A stretch of 5,398 nucleotides of DNA from contig CAIZGA010000332.1 of assembly GCA_903932385.1 (NCBI GenBank), positions 1 through 5,398 on the forward strand, in the 5' to 3' direction. Each line of letters starts with the position of its first letter. The stretch's first letter is position 1. Of the stretch, positions 1 to 5,279 are shown piece after piece. The position numbers were made by a program, and so were the translations under genes. The notes beneath the pieces are model-generated. The model ran no database searches. It was not told the origin of the DNA and saw nothing but the letters and a program-made list of their open reading frames with translations. The DNA comes from an uncultured Acidobacteriota bacterium (GTDB lineage: Bacteria > Acidobacteriota > Terriglobia > Terriglobales > Acidobacteriaceae).

Positions 1-500
1 CCCAGGCACTCTGCAGTCGCAACGGTTTCTCCCTCACTCCGCAGCAAATAGAAACCGGCATCCGCCGCACTCACTGGCCCGCGCGTCTGGAATTAATTTC
101 CCCCGCCAACTCCGCGCCGGTTCTACTCGACGTCGCCCACAATCCCGCCGGCGCCTGGTCCCTGCGTTCCGCCATCTCCGCCCTGCCGGAAACGCCGCGC
201 ACCCTGCTCTTCGGTTGCCTTGCCGATAAGCCCGTGGCCGAGATGATGCAAATCCTCTTCCCGCTTTTCGATGGCGACCCATCCCATCGCATCCTGCTCA
301 CCCCCGCCGATTCGCAACGCGCCGCCTCACTCGACTCGCTCATCGCCGCCGCCGCCGAACTTGGCTACGCCGCAGAAGCCATCCCCGACCCGCACGCCGC
401 ACTCGCCCGCGCGCAAGCCATCACCCCGCAGAACGGCATCATCGTAGCCACCGGCTCGCTCTATCTCGTCGGCGCATTGCGCGGCCATCTCCTCGGCTAG
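1..500 (+). CDS. folC: Folylpolyglutamate synthase / dihydrofolate synthase, C-terminal part (5' truncated by the window edge)
   Basis: This is the last 165 residues of a FolC protein, read in the frame that begins at base 3. FolC adds glutamate to folates (and in many bacteria to dihydropteroate) using ATP in the cytoplasm. The visible part is the C-terminal Mur-ligase-type domain. Landmarks seen in order are HWPARLE (family W-GR-E element), LLDVAHNPAG (the conserved D-x-AHNP substrate/ATP region), FGCLADKP (family FG-DK element) and, near the end, TGSLYLVG, a typical FolC C-terminal signature. The stop is TAG at 498-500. The ATP-binding N-terminal domain lies outside the window. Composition is GC-rich like plsC. 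It is followed after 35 bp by plsC on the same strand. The family assignment is firm; whether it is mono- or bifunctional cannot be decided from this fragment. Confidence 0.93.
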   Translation, partial: QALCSRNGFSLTPQQIETGIRRTHWPARLELISPANSAPVLLDVAHNPAGAWSLRSAISALPETPRTLLFGCLADKPVAEMMQILFPLFDGDPSHRILLTPADSQRAASLDSLIAAAAELGYAAEAIPDPHAALARAQAITPQNGIIVATGSLYLVGALRGHLLG

Positions 501-521
501 TTCGCAGCCGCCGCTTCCCGC

Positions 522-527
522 TACAAT
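522..527 (+). promoter_or_regulatory. Possible -10 element for plsC (near-leaderless transcript)
   Basis: TACAAT (5 of 6 to TATAAT) lies in the 35-bp folC-plsC gap, 8 nt before the plsC ATG. A start of transcription about 7 nt downstream would give an almost leaderless mRNA, which fits the lack of a Shine-Dalgarno before plsC. The only -35-like hexamer is TTCGCA at 501-506 with a short 15-bp spacer, so this is weak. plsC could equally be read from the folC transcript. Confidence 0.3.
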
Positions 528-535
528 CAATAACG

Positions 536-1312
536 ATGAAAGATTCCTCCACCCCTTCCAAACTGCAGCTCTGTATTTCTTATGGAGTCCAGGCGCCGCT
601 CATCGGCATCTCCACAGCTTTCTTTGGAGCCATCTCGCTGCTCTGCTCGCTGTGGGACAGCAGCGGTCGCCAGCAACATTTCATCGCCCAGATCTGGGCC
701 GCCTCCATCACCCTCATCAGCTGCTCACGCGTCCAAGTCCTCCATCCCGAACGCCTCCGCACCGGCACCGCCGCTGTCTACGCCTGCAACCACCTCAGCT
801 ACATGGATACGCCGGTGCTCTTCAGCCGCCTGCCCTTCCAGTTCCGCATCCTCGCGCGCCACGACCTCTGGAAGATTCCCTTCATGGGCTGGCACCTGCA
901 CCGCTCCGGTCAGATTCCCGTCGACACCACCAACATCCGCTCCACCGTTTCCAGCCTTAACCGCGGTGTCGCTACTCTCAAATCCGGCATGCCGCTGGTC
1001 GTCTTTCCCGATGGCGGCCGCTCGGTGGACGGAACCATCCAGCCCTTCCAGAACGGTGCCGCCTTCATGGCCATCCGCGCCCAGGCGCCCATCATTCCCA
1101 TGGCGCTCATCGGCACCAACAAAGTTCTGCCCATGCACGTCTACCACCTCTCACCCTTCCCGGTGAAGCTCATCGTCGGCGAACCCATCCCCACCGCCGG
1201 CCTCGGCCCGCGCGATGCCGACGCACTCACCGAACGCGTCTTCCAAGCCATCTCCGCCATGTACTACCATGACTCAGAAGTAGCCCGCCCCGCAGTTACG
1301 CCGTCAATTTAA
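536..1312 (+). CDS. plsC: 1-acyl-sn-glycerol-3-phosphate acyltransferase (PlsC/LPLAT family)
   Basis: The 258-residue protein should transfer an acyl chain to lysophosphatidate to make phosphatidate, at the inner face of the cytoplasmic membrane, the second acylation of phospholipid synthesis. A hydrophobic segment at about 20-40 is the likely membrane anchor. The acyltransferase core follows: motif I NHLSYMD with His86 and Asp91 (the H-x4-D catalytic pair), motif II GQIPVDTTN at 125-133, motif III FPDGGRS at 157-163, and motif IV around APIIPMALIGT at 184-194. Length is usual for the family. Motif III normally reads FPEGTRS or FPEGGRS, so the Glu-to-Asp change at 159 is a conservative oddity. 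The start is the only Met before the core. No Shine-Dalgarno is visible (CAATAACG precedes the ATG). The nuclease gene follows after 19 nt. Substrate specificity (chain length, lyso-lipid) is not readable from sequence. Confidence 0.9.
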   Translation: MKDSSTPSKLQLCISYGVQAPLIGISTAFFGAISLLCSLWDSSGRQQHFIAQIWAASITLISCSRVQVLHPERLRTGTAAVYACNHLSYMDTPVLFSRLPFQFRILARHDLWKIPFMGWHLHRSGQIPVDTTNIRSTVSSLNRGVATLKSGMPLVVFPDGGRSVDGTIQPFQNGAAFMAIRAQAPIIPMALIGTNKVLPMHVYHLSPFPVKLIVGEPIPTAGLGPRDADALTERVFQAISAMYYHDSEVARPAVTPSI

Positions 1313-1316
1313 TCAC

Positions 1317-1321
1317 GGAGG
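1317..1321 (+). promoter_or_regulatory. Shine-Dalgarno of the NaeI-like endonuclease gene
   Basis: GGAGG sits in the 19-nt gap after the plsC stop, 10 nt before the ATG at 1332. It is among the strongest ribosome sites in the window, and with the in-frame TAA at 1329-1331 it fixes the start. No promoter is evident in the gap, so translation from a plsC read-through transcript is likely. Confidence 0.75.
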
Positions 1322-1331
1322 CTATTGATAA

Positions 1332-2216
1332 ATGACTCAAGTTGCAGCTGATCGACCTCTCGATATCAGCCACAAAGACTATGAGCTTATTCAGCGAATT
1401 GAAGCTGAAATCATTAGCCATGCAAAAGGGTGGCAAAATTTTCGTGTTCAATTTCCAAATCTAGTCCGACAAGCTATTGATGAGGTCATTGACGCGCCTC
1501 GTTCAAAACGATTCAGAATAGATGAATTAGAGAAGACAGAAAAAACGTATCTGGGTACAAAAATCGAGATTTTATTGCGTAACTATTTAGACCTTGAACG
1601 AGGTAAGAATCTCGATGTCCTGATTGATGGCATTGAAGTTGATATTAAAAACACAATAGGAAGCACATGGACAATCCCGCTGGAAGCCTTGGGTCATCCT
1701 TGCATTTTGATTATCAGTGCAGAAAATACAGCCAAATGTTCATTTGGAATTATTGTTATTTCGCCTGAAGTATTGAACGAGGGTAGGAATCGTGATCAAA
1801 AGACCACTATTTCAAAAGCAGGAATGAAAAATATTCATTGGTTGCTGTATGACGTTCAATACCCAATCAACATTTGGGAAACGATTGGGGAGAAATCTTT
1901 AAAGAAGCTTCTAGCGATAGCTGGTGGAACTGAAAGACTGGCTCAGCTATTTCGAGAATTTCCAGAAACTCCATTCACAAGAAATCAAATAGAAGCTCTG
2001 GCTCAACAAAAAGACTTCATGAAGAGGTTGAGAAAAAATGGAGGAGCCAGAGACATGCTTTCTAAAGAAGGGATTGCATTATTGTCGGGTCAAACCCACA
2101 AAGATTTGATATCGCAGCTACATTTGCCGCAGTGTAAAAAAGATGAATTTATCTCCTACAAACCTGAAAGCGAACTGCATATAAACCTGTTAAGACGAGC
2201 TCATGAAATCGAGTAA
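1332..2216 (+). CDS. NaeI-like type IIE restriction endonuclease
   Basis: The 294-residue protein resembles NaeI, a type IIE nuclease that cuts GCC^GGC and needs a second effector DNA site. Candidate catalytic residues are Glu79, Asp95, Asp104 and Lys106 (LDVLIDGIEVDIK). Their spacing is identical to Glu70, Asp86, Asp95 and Lys97 recalled for NaeI, with a constant offset of 9. EKTEKTYLGTKIE (67-79), NRDQKTTISKAG (153-164) and QQKDFMKRLRKNGGARDML (225-243) also look like NaeI segments. By comparison, residues about 15-172 form the Endo domain and about 180-294 the effector-binding Topo domain. The C-terminus ends some 20-30 residues earlier than NaeI (317 aa). Residue 52, where NaeI has Leu43, is Val. 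An in-frame TAA directly precedes the ATG, so the start is fixed. The gene is AT-rich relative to its flanks and converges on a C5 methyltransferase 3 nt away. NaeI comparisons come from memory, not alignment. Specificity for GCCGGC is inferred. Confidence 0.88.
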   Translation: MTQVAADRPLDISHKDYELIQRIEAEIISHAKGWQNFRVQFPNLVRQAIDEVIDAPRSKRFRIDELEKTEKTYLGTKIEILLRNYLDLERGKNLDVLIDGIEVDIKNTIGSTWTIPLEALGHPCILIISAENTAKCSFGIIVISPEVLNEGRNRDQKTTISKAGMKNIHWLLYDVQYPINIWETIGEKSLKKLLAIAGGTERLAQLFREFPETPFTRNQIEALAQQKDFMKRLRKNGGARDMLSKEGIALLSGQTHKDLISQLHLPQCKKDEFISYKPESELHINLLRRAHEIE

Positions 2217-2219
2217 ATA

Positions 2220-3170
2220 CTAAGCAAACTTCAAAAGCTTTTTCACAGTGAGTGCTTTATTGACTTCTAAAGCGACAGCATTTGCTACAGGTGGCGGGAA
2301 AGCATTGCCAACTTGGCGATAAGCAGCAGTCTTTGTTCCAGAAAATTGCCAGTCATCTGGAAACCCCTGAATTCGTGCAGCCATTCTGACGGTTAGACGC
2401 GGCATACCAATAAAATCACGTTCAGGTGCTTCTAGTGCAAGTGTGCTCCCATTTACACCTAGAGATGCCCATGCCAAACGTGCGCGTGTTGGGCCAAGAT
2501 CTGGTCCACCATGTTTTTTACTTCCGCCTACCAGCGTTGGAGCAATTTCAGATGCAGCCTTTGCCCATGCTTTAGCTCCACGCCAACCATTTGCAGCCAT
2601 CAAGTCGTATAGTGCTTCGCCTACGGTCGGTGGTTTTTTGCTGTGCGGTAAAGGCCATTCGAAATTGACATCATAGCCTTTTCGAATAGCTACGAAATTA
2701 ACACGTGGACGCAGTTGCGGGACACCATAGTTGCTGGCGTTTAGAAGATACCAATCAGTCCAGTAATCGGGAAGCTGTCCGGATATGTAGGTGCGATAAT
2801 CGCTGAAAACTGCATCTAAAATTCCGCGTACATTTTCAATCACAATTGCTCGTGGCTGAACTTCTTTGATGATTCGCAATGCGGCAGGAAATAAATTTCT
2901 CTCATCCAAATTTCCAAGCTGTTTGCCAGCCTTTGAAAATGGTGGGCAAGGTAGACCAGCCGCAACCACATCAACGCCCCGATACGGCTTGGCATCGAAA
3001 AGATTCAGGTCTTCTTCAATGACATTCCACTTTGGCCGATTGAAACGTAATGTTTTGCAGGCTTGAGCATCGTTCTCAACCAAGCCAACATGTTCGTAAC
3101 CAGCCATCTCGAATCCAAGAGCTTGGCCGCCTGCTCCAGCGCATAGTTCAAGTACCGAGAGTTTGCTCAT
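2220..3170 (-). CDS. DNA (cytosine-5-)-methyltransferase, partner of the NaeI-like endonuclease
   Basis: The 316-residue enzyme transfers a methyl group from S-adenosylmethionine to C5 of cytosine in a specific DNA site, protecting host DNA from the neighbouring nuclease. All main C5-methylase motifs are in order: motif I LELCAGAGG at 7-15 (SAM binding), motif IV GLPCPPFS at 72-79 with nucleophile Cys75, motif VI ENVRG at 112-116 with Glu112, motif VIII QLRPR at 152-156, a target-recognition region about 175-255, motif IX around RLTVRMAARIQGFPDDW at 258-274, and motif X YRQVGNAFPPPVANA at 284-298. The SKKHGGPDLGPTRAR stretch in the recognition region looks to me like that of GCCGGC methylases, a recollection to be checked. 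Motif I begins at residue 7, so there is no N-terminal helix-turn-helix autoregulator extension. The start is fixed by an in-frame TAA four codons upstream. Length is complete and no motif is broken. Confidence 0.95.
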   Translation of the reverse strand: MSKLSVLELCAGAGGQALGFEMAGYEHVGLVENDAQACKTLRFNRPKWNVIEEDLNLFDAKPYRGVDVVAAGLPCPPFSKAGKQLGNLDERNLFPAALRIIKEVQPRAIVIENVRGILDAVFSDYRTYISGQLPDYWTDWYLLNASNYGVPQLRPRVNFVAIRKGYDVNFEWPLPHSKKPPTVGEALYDLMAANGWRGAKAWAKAASEIAPTLVGGSKKHGGPDLGPTRARLAWASLGVNGSTLALEAPERDFIGMPRLTVRMAARIQGFPDDWQFSGTKTAAYRQVGNAFPPPVANAVALEVNKALTVKKLLKFA

Positions 3171-3178
3171 ATCTTCAC

Positions 3179-3207
3179 TTTATATTCGCTTGACTTGAGG
3201 AAAACAA
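3179..3207 (-). promoter_or_regulatory. Candidate promoter of the methyltransferase gene
   Basis: Reading the minus strand, TTGTTT (3207-3202) and TATAAA (3184-3179) are separated by 17 bp. The -10 matches 5 of 6, the -35 only 3 of 6. Transcription would begin about 3172, almost at the ATG, giving a leaderless or very short-leader mRNA; no good Shine-Dalgarno is present (GTGAAG only). A second possible -10, TATATT at 3212-3207, lacks a matching -35. Confidence 0.35.
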
Positions 3208-3227
3208 ATATATTTTTCAATCGTGAA

Positions 3228-3288
3228 TTTGAGTTCCGTTTAGGTAAATACTCAATGCATCGTTTGAGTGTTGTTGACATGTGAGTTC
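3228..3288. repeat. Cluster of TGAGT repeats, possible operator between the divergent methylase and hydrolase genes
   Basis: TTTGAGT occurs at 3228-3234 and 3263-3269. ACTCAA, its inverse, is at 3250-3255, and TGAGTTC at 3282-3288 repeats TGAGTTC at 3230-3236. ACTCAA (3250-3255) and TTGAGT (3264-3269) form a perfect 6-bp inverted repeat around an 8-nt centre. A weaker TTGAGG is at 3195-3200. Four 5-bp cores in about 60 bp is more than expected by chance (roughly 0.1 for both strands). The cluster lies upstream of both divergent starts, where a repressor or activator could act on either gene. No regulator gene is present in the window. Confidence 0.4.
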
Positions 3289-3299
3289 TGATTACTGCA

Positions 3300-3308
3300 T
3301 GGGATAAT
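3300..3308 (+). promoter_or_regulatory. Extended -10 promoter for the C26 hydrolase-rsmG unit
   Basis: TGGGATAAT matches an extended -10 (TGn followed by a TATAAT-like hexamer, 5 of 6), a promoter type that can dispense with a -35. Transcription would start about 3315, leaving a leader of about 26 nt that contains the AAAGG ribosome site. A perfect TTGACA at 3274-3279 is 23 bp upstream of the hexamer, too far for a standard sigma-70 pair. Confidence 0.45.
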
Positions 3309-3328
3309 CCTATATAGACAATTATTTT

Positions 3329-3333
3329 AAAGG
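3329..3333 (+). promoter_or_regulatory. Ribosome binding site of the C26 hydrolase gene
   Basis: AAAGG lies 7 nt before the ATG at 3341. The nearest upstream in-frame stop is TAA at 3305-3307 and no other start codon lies between, so this start is well supported. Confidence 0.6.
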
Positions 3334-3340
3334 CACATCC

Positions 3341-4099
3341 ATGTCAGCCCCGCGCATCGCCATTCCCATCCCGACCAGCAATAACGACGAGTACAACGCG
3401 CGCGCGCTGCCGCAGTACAAGCAGGCCATCGAACGCGCCGGCGGCGAGCCGGTCGAAGTTCCACTCACTCTCTCTCCGCAAGAAGTCGCGCAGCTCGTCT
3501 CCAGTTGCCAGGGAGTTCTGCTGCCCGGCAGTCCGAATGATTTGAACCCGCACAAATACGGCGAGGAACCGCGCAGCGAAACAACCGCCGCCGATTCCAA
3601 ACGCGAAGACGTCGACGAGTTGCTCATTCAGGACGCGCACAATCTGCACAAACCCATGCTCTGCATCTGCGCCGGCGTGCAGGCCGTCAATGTCTGGCGC
3701 AACGGTTCGCTCCACCAGCATGTGCCCGCCGTTTCCGCCAACGTCAATCACGCGCCGGGCCGCACCATCACCAACGCGCACACGGTGGAACTCGCACCCA
3801 CCTCGCTGCTGGCGGATATTCATGCGCACACCAACGCCGCCGCAGGAAATATCGCCGAGGTTAACTCCAGCCATCATCAGGCGCTCCATCATGTCGGCGA
3901 CGGTCTGCAGGTCACCGCGCGCTCCGCAGCCGATGGCATCATCGAGGCCGTCGAAAGCACCAACCCCGACCACTTCCTGCTCGGCGTGCAGTGGCACCCG
4001 GAGCGGCTGGAAGATGATTTCTCGCGCGGCATCTTCTCCCGCTTCGTGCAGGAAGCCGCTGCGTGGAAGCCAAGAACTATAAAAGAATCGATAGGTTAG
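3341..4099 (+). CDS. Class I glutamine amidotransferase-like hydrolase, peptidase family C26 (PuuD-like gamma-glutamyl hydrolase)
   Basis: The 252-residue cytoplasmic protein has the whole fold of the gamma-glutamyl-gamma-aminobutyrate hydrolase family, which cleaves gamma-glutamyl amide bonds with a Cys-His-Glu triad. Visible elements are GVLLPGSPNDLNPHKYGEEP at 58-77 (family G-DV-P-YGEEP element), LCICAGVQAVNV at 107-118 with nucleophile Cys110, VNSSHHQALHHVGDGLQV at 174-191, DGIIEAVE at 198-205, and GVQWHPE at 215-221 with His219 and Glu221. The family usually has Arg after the nucleophile (CRG); here it is Ala111. The true substrate is unknown: putrescine-pathway PuuD is one member among many, and no other puu gene is in the window. 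Codon use is GC-rich like plsC, so the gene belongs to the host backbone. rsmG follows after 4 nt, suggesting a shared transcript. Confidence 0.88.
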   Translation: MSAPRIAIPIPTSNNDEYNARALPQYKQAIERAGGEPVEVPLTLSPQEVAQLVSSCQGVLLPGSPNDLNPHKYGEEPRSETTAADSKREDVDELLIQDAHNLHKPMLCICAGVQAVNVWRNGSLHQHVPAVSANVNHAPGRTITNAHTVELAPTSLLADIHAHTNAAAGNIAEVNSSHHQALHHVGDGLQVTARSAADGIIEAVESTNPDHFLLGVQWHPERLEDDFSRGIFSRFVQEAAAWKPRTIKESIG

Positions 4100-4103
4100 A
4101 CCA

Positions 4104-4751
4104 TTGCCATCCCACCCGACTGACTTCACGCATCTCCCCTGGCAGGCCCTGCTGGCGCCCTACCTCGGCGGTGCGGAGCTAGCGGAGCACAAACAAAGCC
4201 AATTGAATCAATATCTTACAGTTCTTCTCCAATGGAATGCCCGGATGAACCTGACCGCCATTCGCGATCCGCATGAGATTTTGCAACGCCACTTCGGCGA
4301 GAGCCTCTTCGCCGCGCGCCAGCTTCCATCCACTGTGCAGTCACTGCTCGACTTTGGCACTGGTGCCGGCTTCCCCGGCCTGCCGATTCAGATTGCGCGG
4401 CCGAATCTTGTCGTCACGCTGGCCGAGGCCAATGCCAAGAAAGTCTCCTTTCTGCGTGAAGTGATTCGCCAACTGGCGTTGCCCACCGAAGTCTTTTCCG
4501 GCCGCATGGAAACGCTGCCGCCCGAGCGGGTTTACGATGCCATCACCATGCGCGCGGTGGAGAAGATGCCGGATGCCATTCCCATCGCGGTCCGCCACGT
4601 TGCCCCCGGTGGCTGGTTGTTGTTGATGACCACCCGCGAAGATGCGCCCGCACTTTCCCAAGCCGCGCCGGAGATGGCCTGGCAGGATGCGATTCCCATC
4701 CCGGAGAGCGATGCACGCGTGGTGCTGCTGGGCCAGCGAGTCGCCAGCTAA
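4104..4751 (+). CDS. rsmG: 16S rRNA (guanine527-N7)-methyltransferase RsmG (GidB)
   Basis: The 215-residue protein should methylate N7 of G527 in 16S rRNA using S-adenosylmethionine; its loss is classically linked to low-level streptomycin resistance. Family marks are WNARMNLTAIRDPHEI at 44-59, RHFGESL at 62-68, the SAM-binding LLDFGTGAGFPGLPI at 81-95, the basic AKKVSFLREV at 111-120, and Arg150 in the TMRAV element (SRA in many homologues). Length matches the usual 205-215. The start is TTG at 4104. It is the first possible start after the in-frame TAG at 4092-4094, no ATG or GTG precedes the conserved core, and an AGG lies 8 nt upstream (4093-4095). It begins 4 nt after the hydrolase stop, so the two are likely co-translated. 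rsmG usually sits next to parA-parB near the origin, which agrees with the parS site 44 bp downstream. Confidence 0.95.
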   Translation: MPSHPTDFTHLPWQALLAPYLGGAELAEHKQSQLNQYLTVLLQWNARMNLTAIRDPHEILQRHFGESLFAARQLPSTVQSLLDFGTGAGFPGLPIQIARPNLVVTLAEANAKKVSFLREVIRQLALPTEVFSGRMETLPPERVYDAITMRAVEKMPDAIPIAVRHVAPGGWLLLMTTREDAPALSQAAPEMAWQDAIPIPESDARVVLLGQRVAS

Positions 4752-4795
4752 ACTTCGCCGCCGCCCCGATTCAATCCAACGCAAATTCTTCAGAA

Positions 4796-4811
4796 TGTTC
4801 CACGTGGAACA
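4796..4811. promoter_or_regulatory. parS centromere-like site, copy 1
   Basis: TGTTCCACGTGGAACA is a perfect 16-bp palindrome matching the chromosomal parS consensus bound by ParB/Spo0J. Two more base pairs of symmetry on either side (AA and TT) make a 20-bp palindrome at 4794-4813. It lies 44 bp after the rsmG stop, the usual parS neighbourhood. ParB loading here would seed a nucleoprotein complex used by ParA and SMC for origin segregation. Confidence 0.93.
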
Positions 4812-4817
4812 TTACGA

Positions 4818-4860
4818 CTGCAGCGCATCGCCAGACATCGCTCGCTGCGGATTATTCTTT
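4818..4860 (+). terminator. Probable intrinsic terminator after rsmG
   Basis: CTGCAGCG (4818-4825) pairs with CGCTGCGG (4843-4850) in an 8-bp stem with one G-U pair and a 17-nt loop, followed at once by the T-rich ATTATTCTTT (4851-4860). It is placed to end the hydrolase-rsmG transcript. The long loop and interrupted T-tract make it imperfect. Confidence 0.5.
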
Positions 4861-4961
4861 ATCTCCACAAAAACTTTCTCCTCAAGAGTGCATCTTACTT
4901 AGCAGGCAGTTGTTCGTTGATTGCCTGAACAGCAAGAACGAACGCAGAACGTTCGCACTAC

Positions 4962-4967
4962 AAGGAG
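4962..4967 (+). promoter_or_regulatory. Strong Shine-Dalgarno of the YXWGXW-repeat gene
   Basis: AAGGAG lies 9 nt before the ATG at 4977 and selects this start over overlapping reading frames. The preceding stretch 4861-4960 shows no convincing -35/-10 pair. Confidence 0.75.
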
Positions 4968-4976
4968 ACTTCCCTG

Positions 4977-5279
4977 ATGAAGAAACAACTACTCGCTGCC
5001 TGTTGTGCATTGGCATTGTCTGCAGGTCTATCCACCGGTACGGCGAATGCGCAAATCGTCGTACGGATTGGGCCGCCGGCACCGATTGTGGAAACAGCTC
5101 CGCCGCGCCCCGCAGGTGAATGGGTCTGGGTGCATGGATATCACCGCTGGGATGGCAACCGCTACGTCTGGGTTCCGGGCGAATGGCGTCGTCCTCCCCA
5201 TCACGGCGCCCACTGGGTGGATGGTCACTGGGACCACCGCGGTGGCGGCTATGTTTGGATTGAGGGTCACTGGCGCTAG
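4977..5279 (+). CDS. Small secreted YXWGXW-repeat protein
   Basis: The 100-residue protein begins with a clear signal peptide: MKK, a hydrophobic run from 5 to about 18, and an ANA|Q cleavage site after residue 25. The mature part is a short Pro-rich linker (33-45) followed by four Trp-Gly-Trp units: WVHGYHRW at 51-58, YVWVPGEW at 63-70, HWVDGHW at 79-85 and YVWIEGHW at 92-99. This is the YXWGXW repeat pattern of small envelope or exported proteins, whose biochemical role is not established. LAAC at 6-9 resembles a lipobox but comes too early, before the hydrophobic core ends, so signal peptidase I processing is preferred. The gene stands alone between the two parS sites, with a terminator-like hairpin on each side. 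It may simply lodge there without a role in partition. Start supported by AAGGAG 9 nt upstream. Confidence 0.87.
   Translation: MKKQLLAACCALALSAGLSTGTANAQIVVRIGPPAPIVETAPPRPAGEWVWVHGYHRWDGNRYVWVPGEWRRPPHHGAHWVDGHWDHRGGGYVWIEGHWR

Noticed and set aside
725..1147. Minus-strand open frame opposite plsC
   Set aside because: Low-complexity Gly/Ala/Val composition typical of the antisense of GC-rich coding sequence, with no family features.
2233..2242. AAAAGCTTTT palindrome as a bidirectional terminator
   Set aside because: The stem would be AT-only with no loop and it lies inside the methylase coding end, so stable hairpin formation is unlikely.
3274..3302. Perfect TTGACA as a -35 element for the hydrolase promoter
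   Set aside because: The spacer to GATAAT at 3303-3308 is 23 bp, well outside 16-19 bp, and no -10-like hexamer stands at the right distance. The extended -10 explains the promoter better.
3171..3340. A controller (C) protein or very short patch repair (vsr) gene linked to the restriction-modification module
   Set aside because: No open frame of suitable size or motif lies in this gap or elsewhere in the module. The region is non-coding.
3344..4129. Long minus-strand open frame (261 codons) opposite the hydrolase
   Set aside because: It is a shadow of the GC-rich hydrolase gene: no recognisable domain, no ribosome site, and nearly complete overlap with a gene that has an intact catalytic triad.
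4857..4872. DnaA box (TTTATCTCCACAAAAA resembles TTATCCACA)
   Set aside because: Two extra bases interrupt the 9-mer and there is no cluster of similar boxes, so an origin cannot be claimed here despite the parS sites.
4989..5003. Lipobox LAAC making the YXWGXW protein a lipoprotein
   Set aside because: Cys9 comes only five residues after the basic start and the hydrophobic core continues past it. The ANA|Q site at 25 fits signal peptidase I better.
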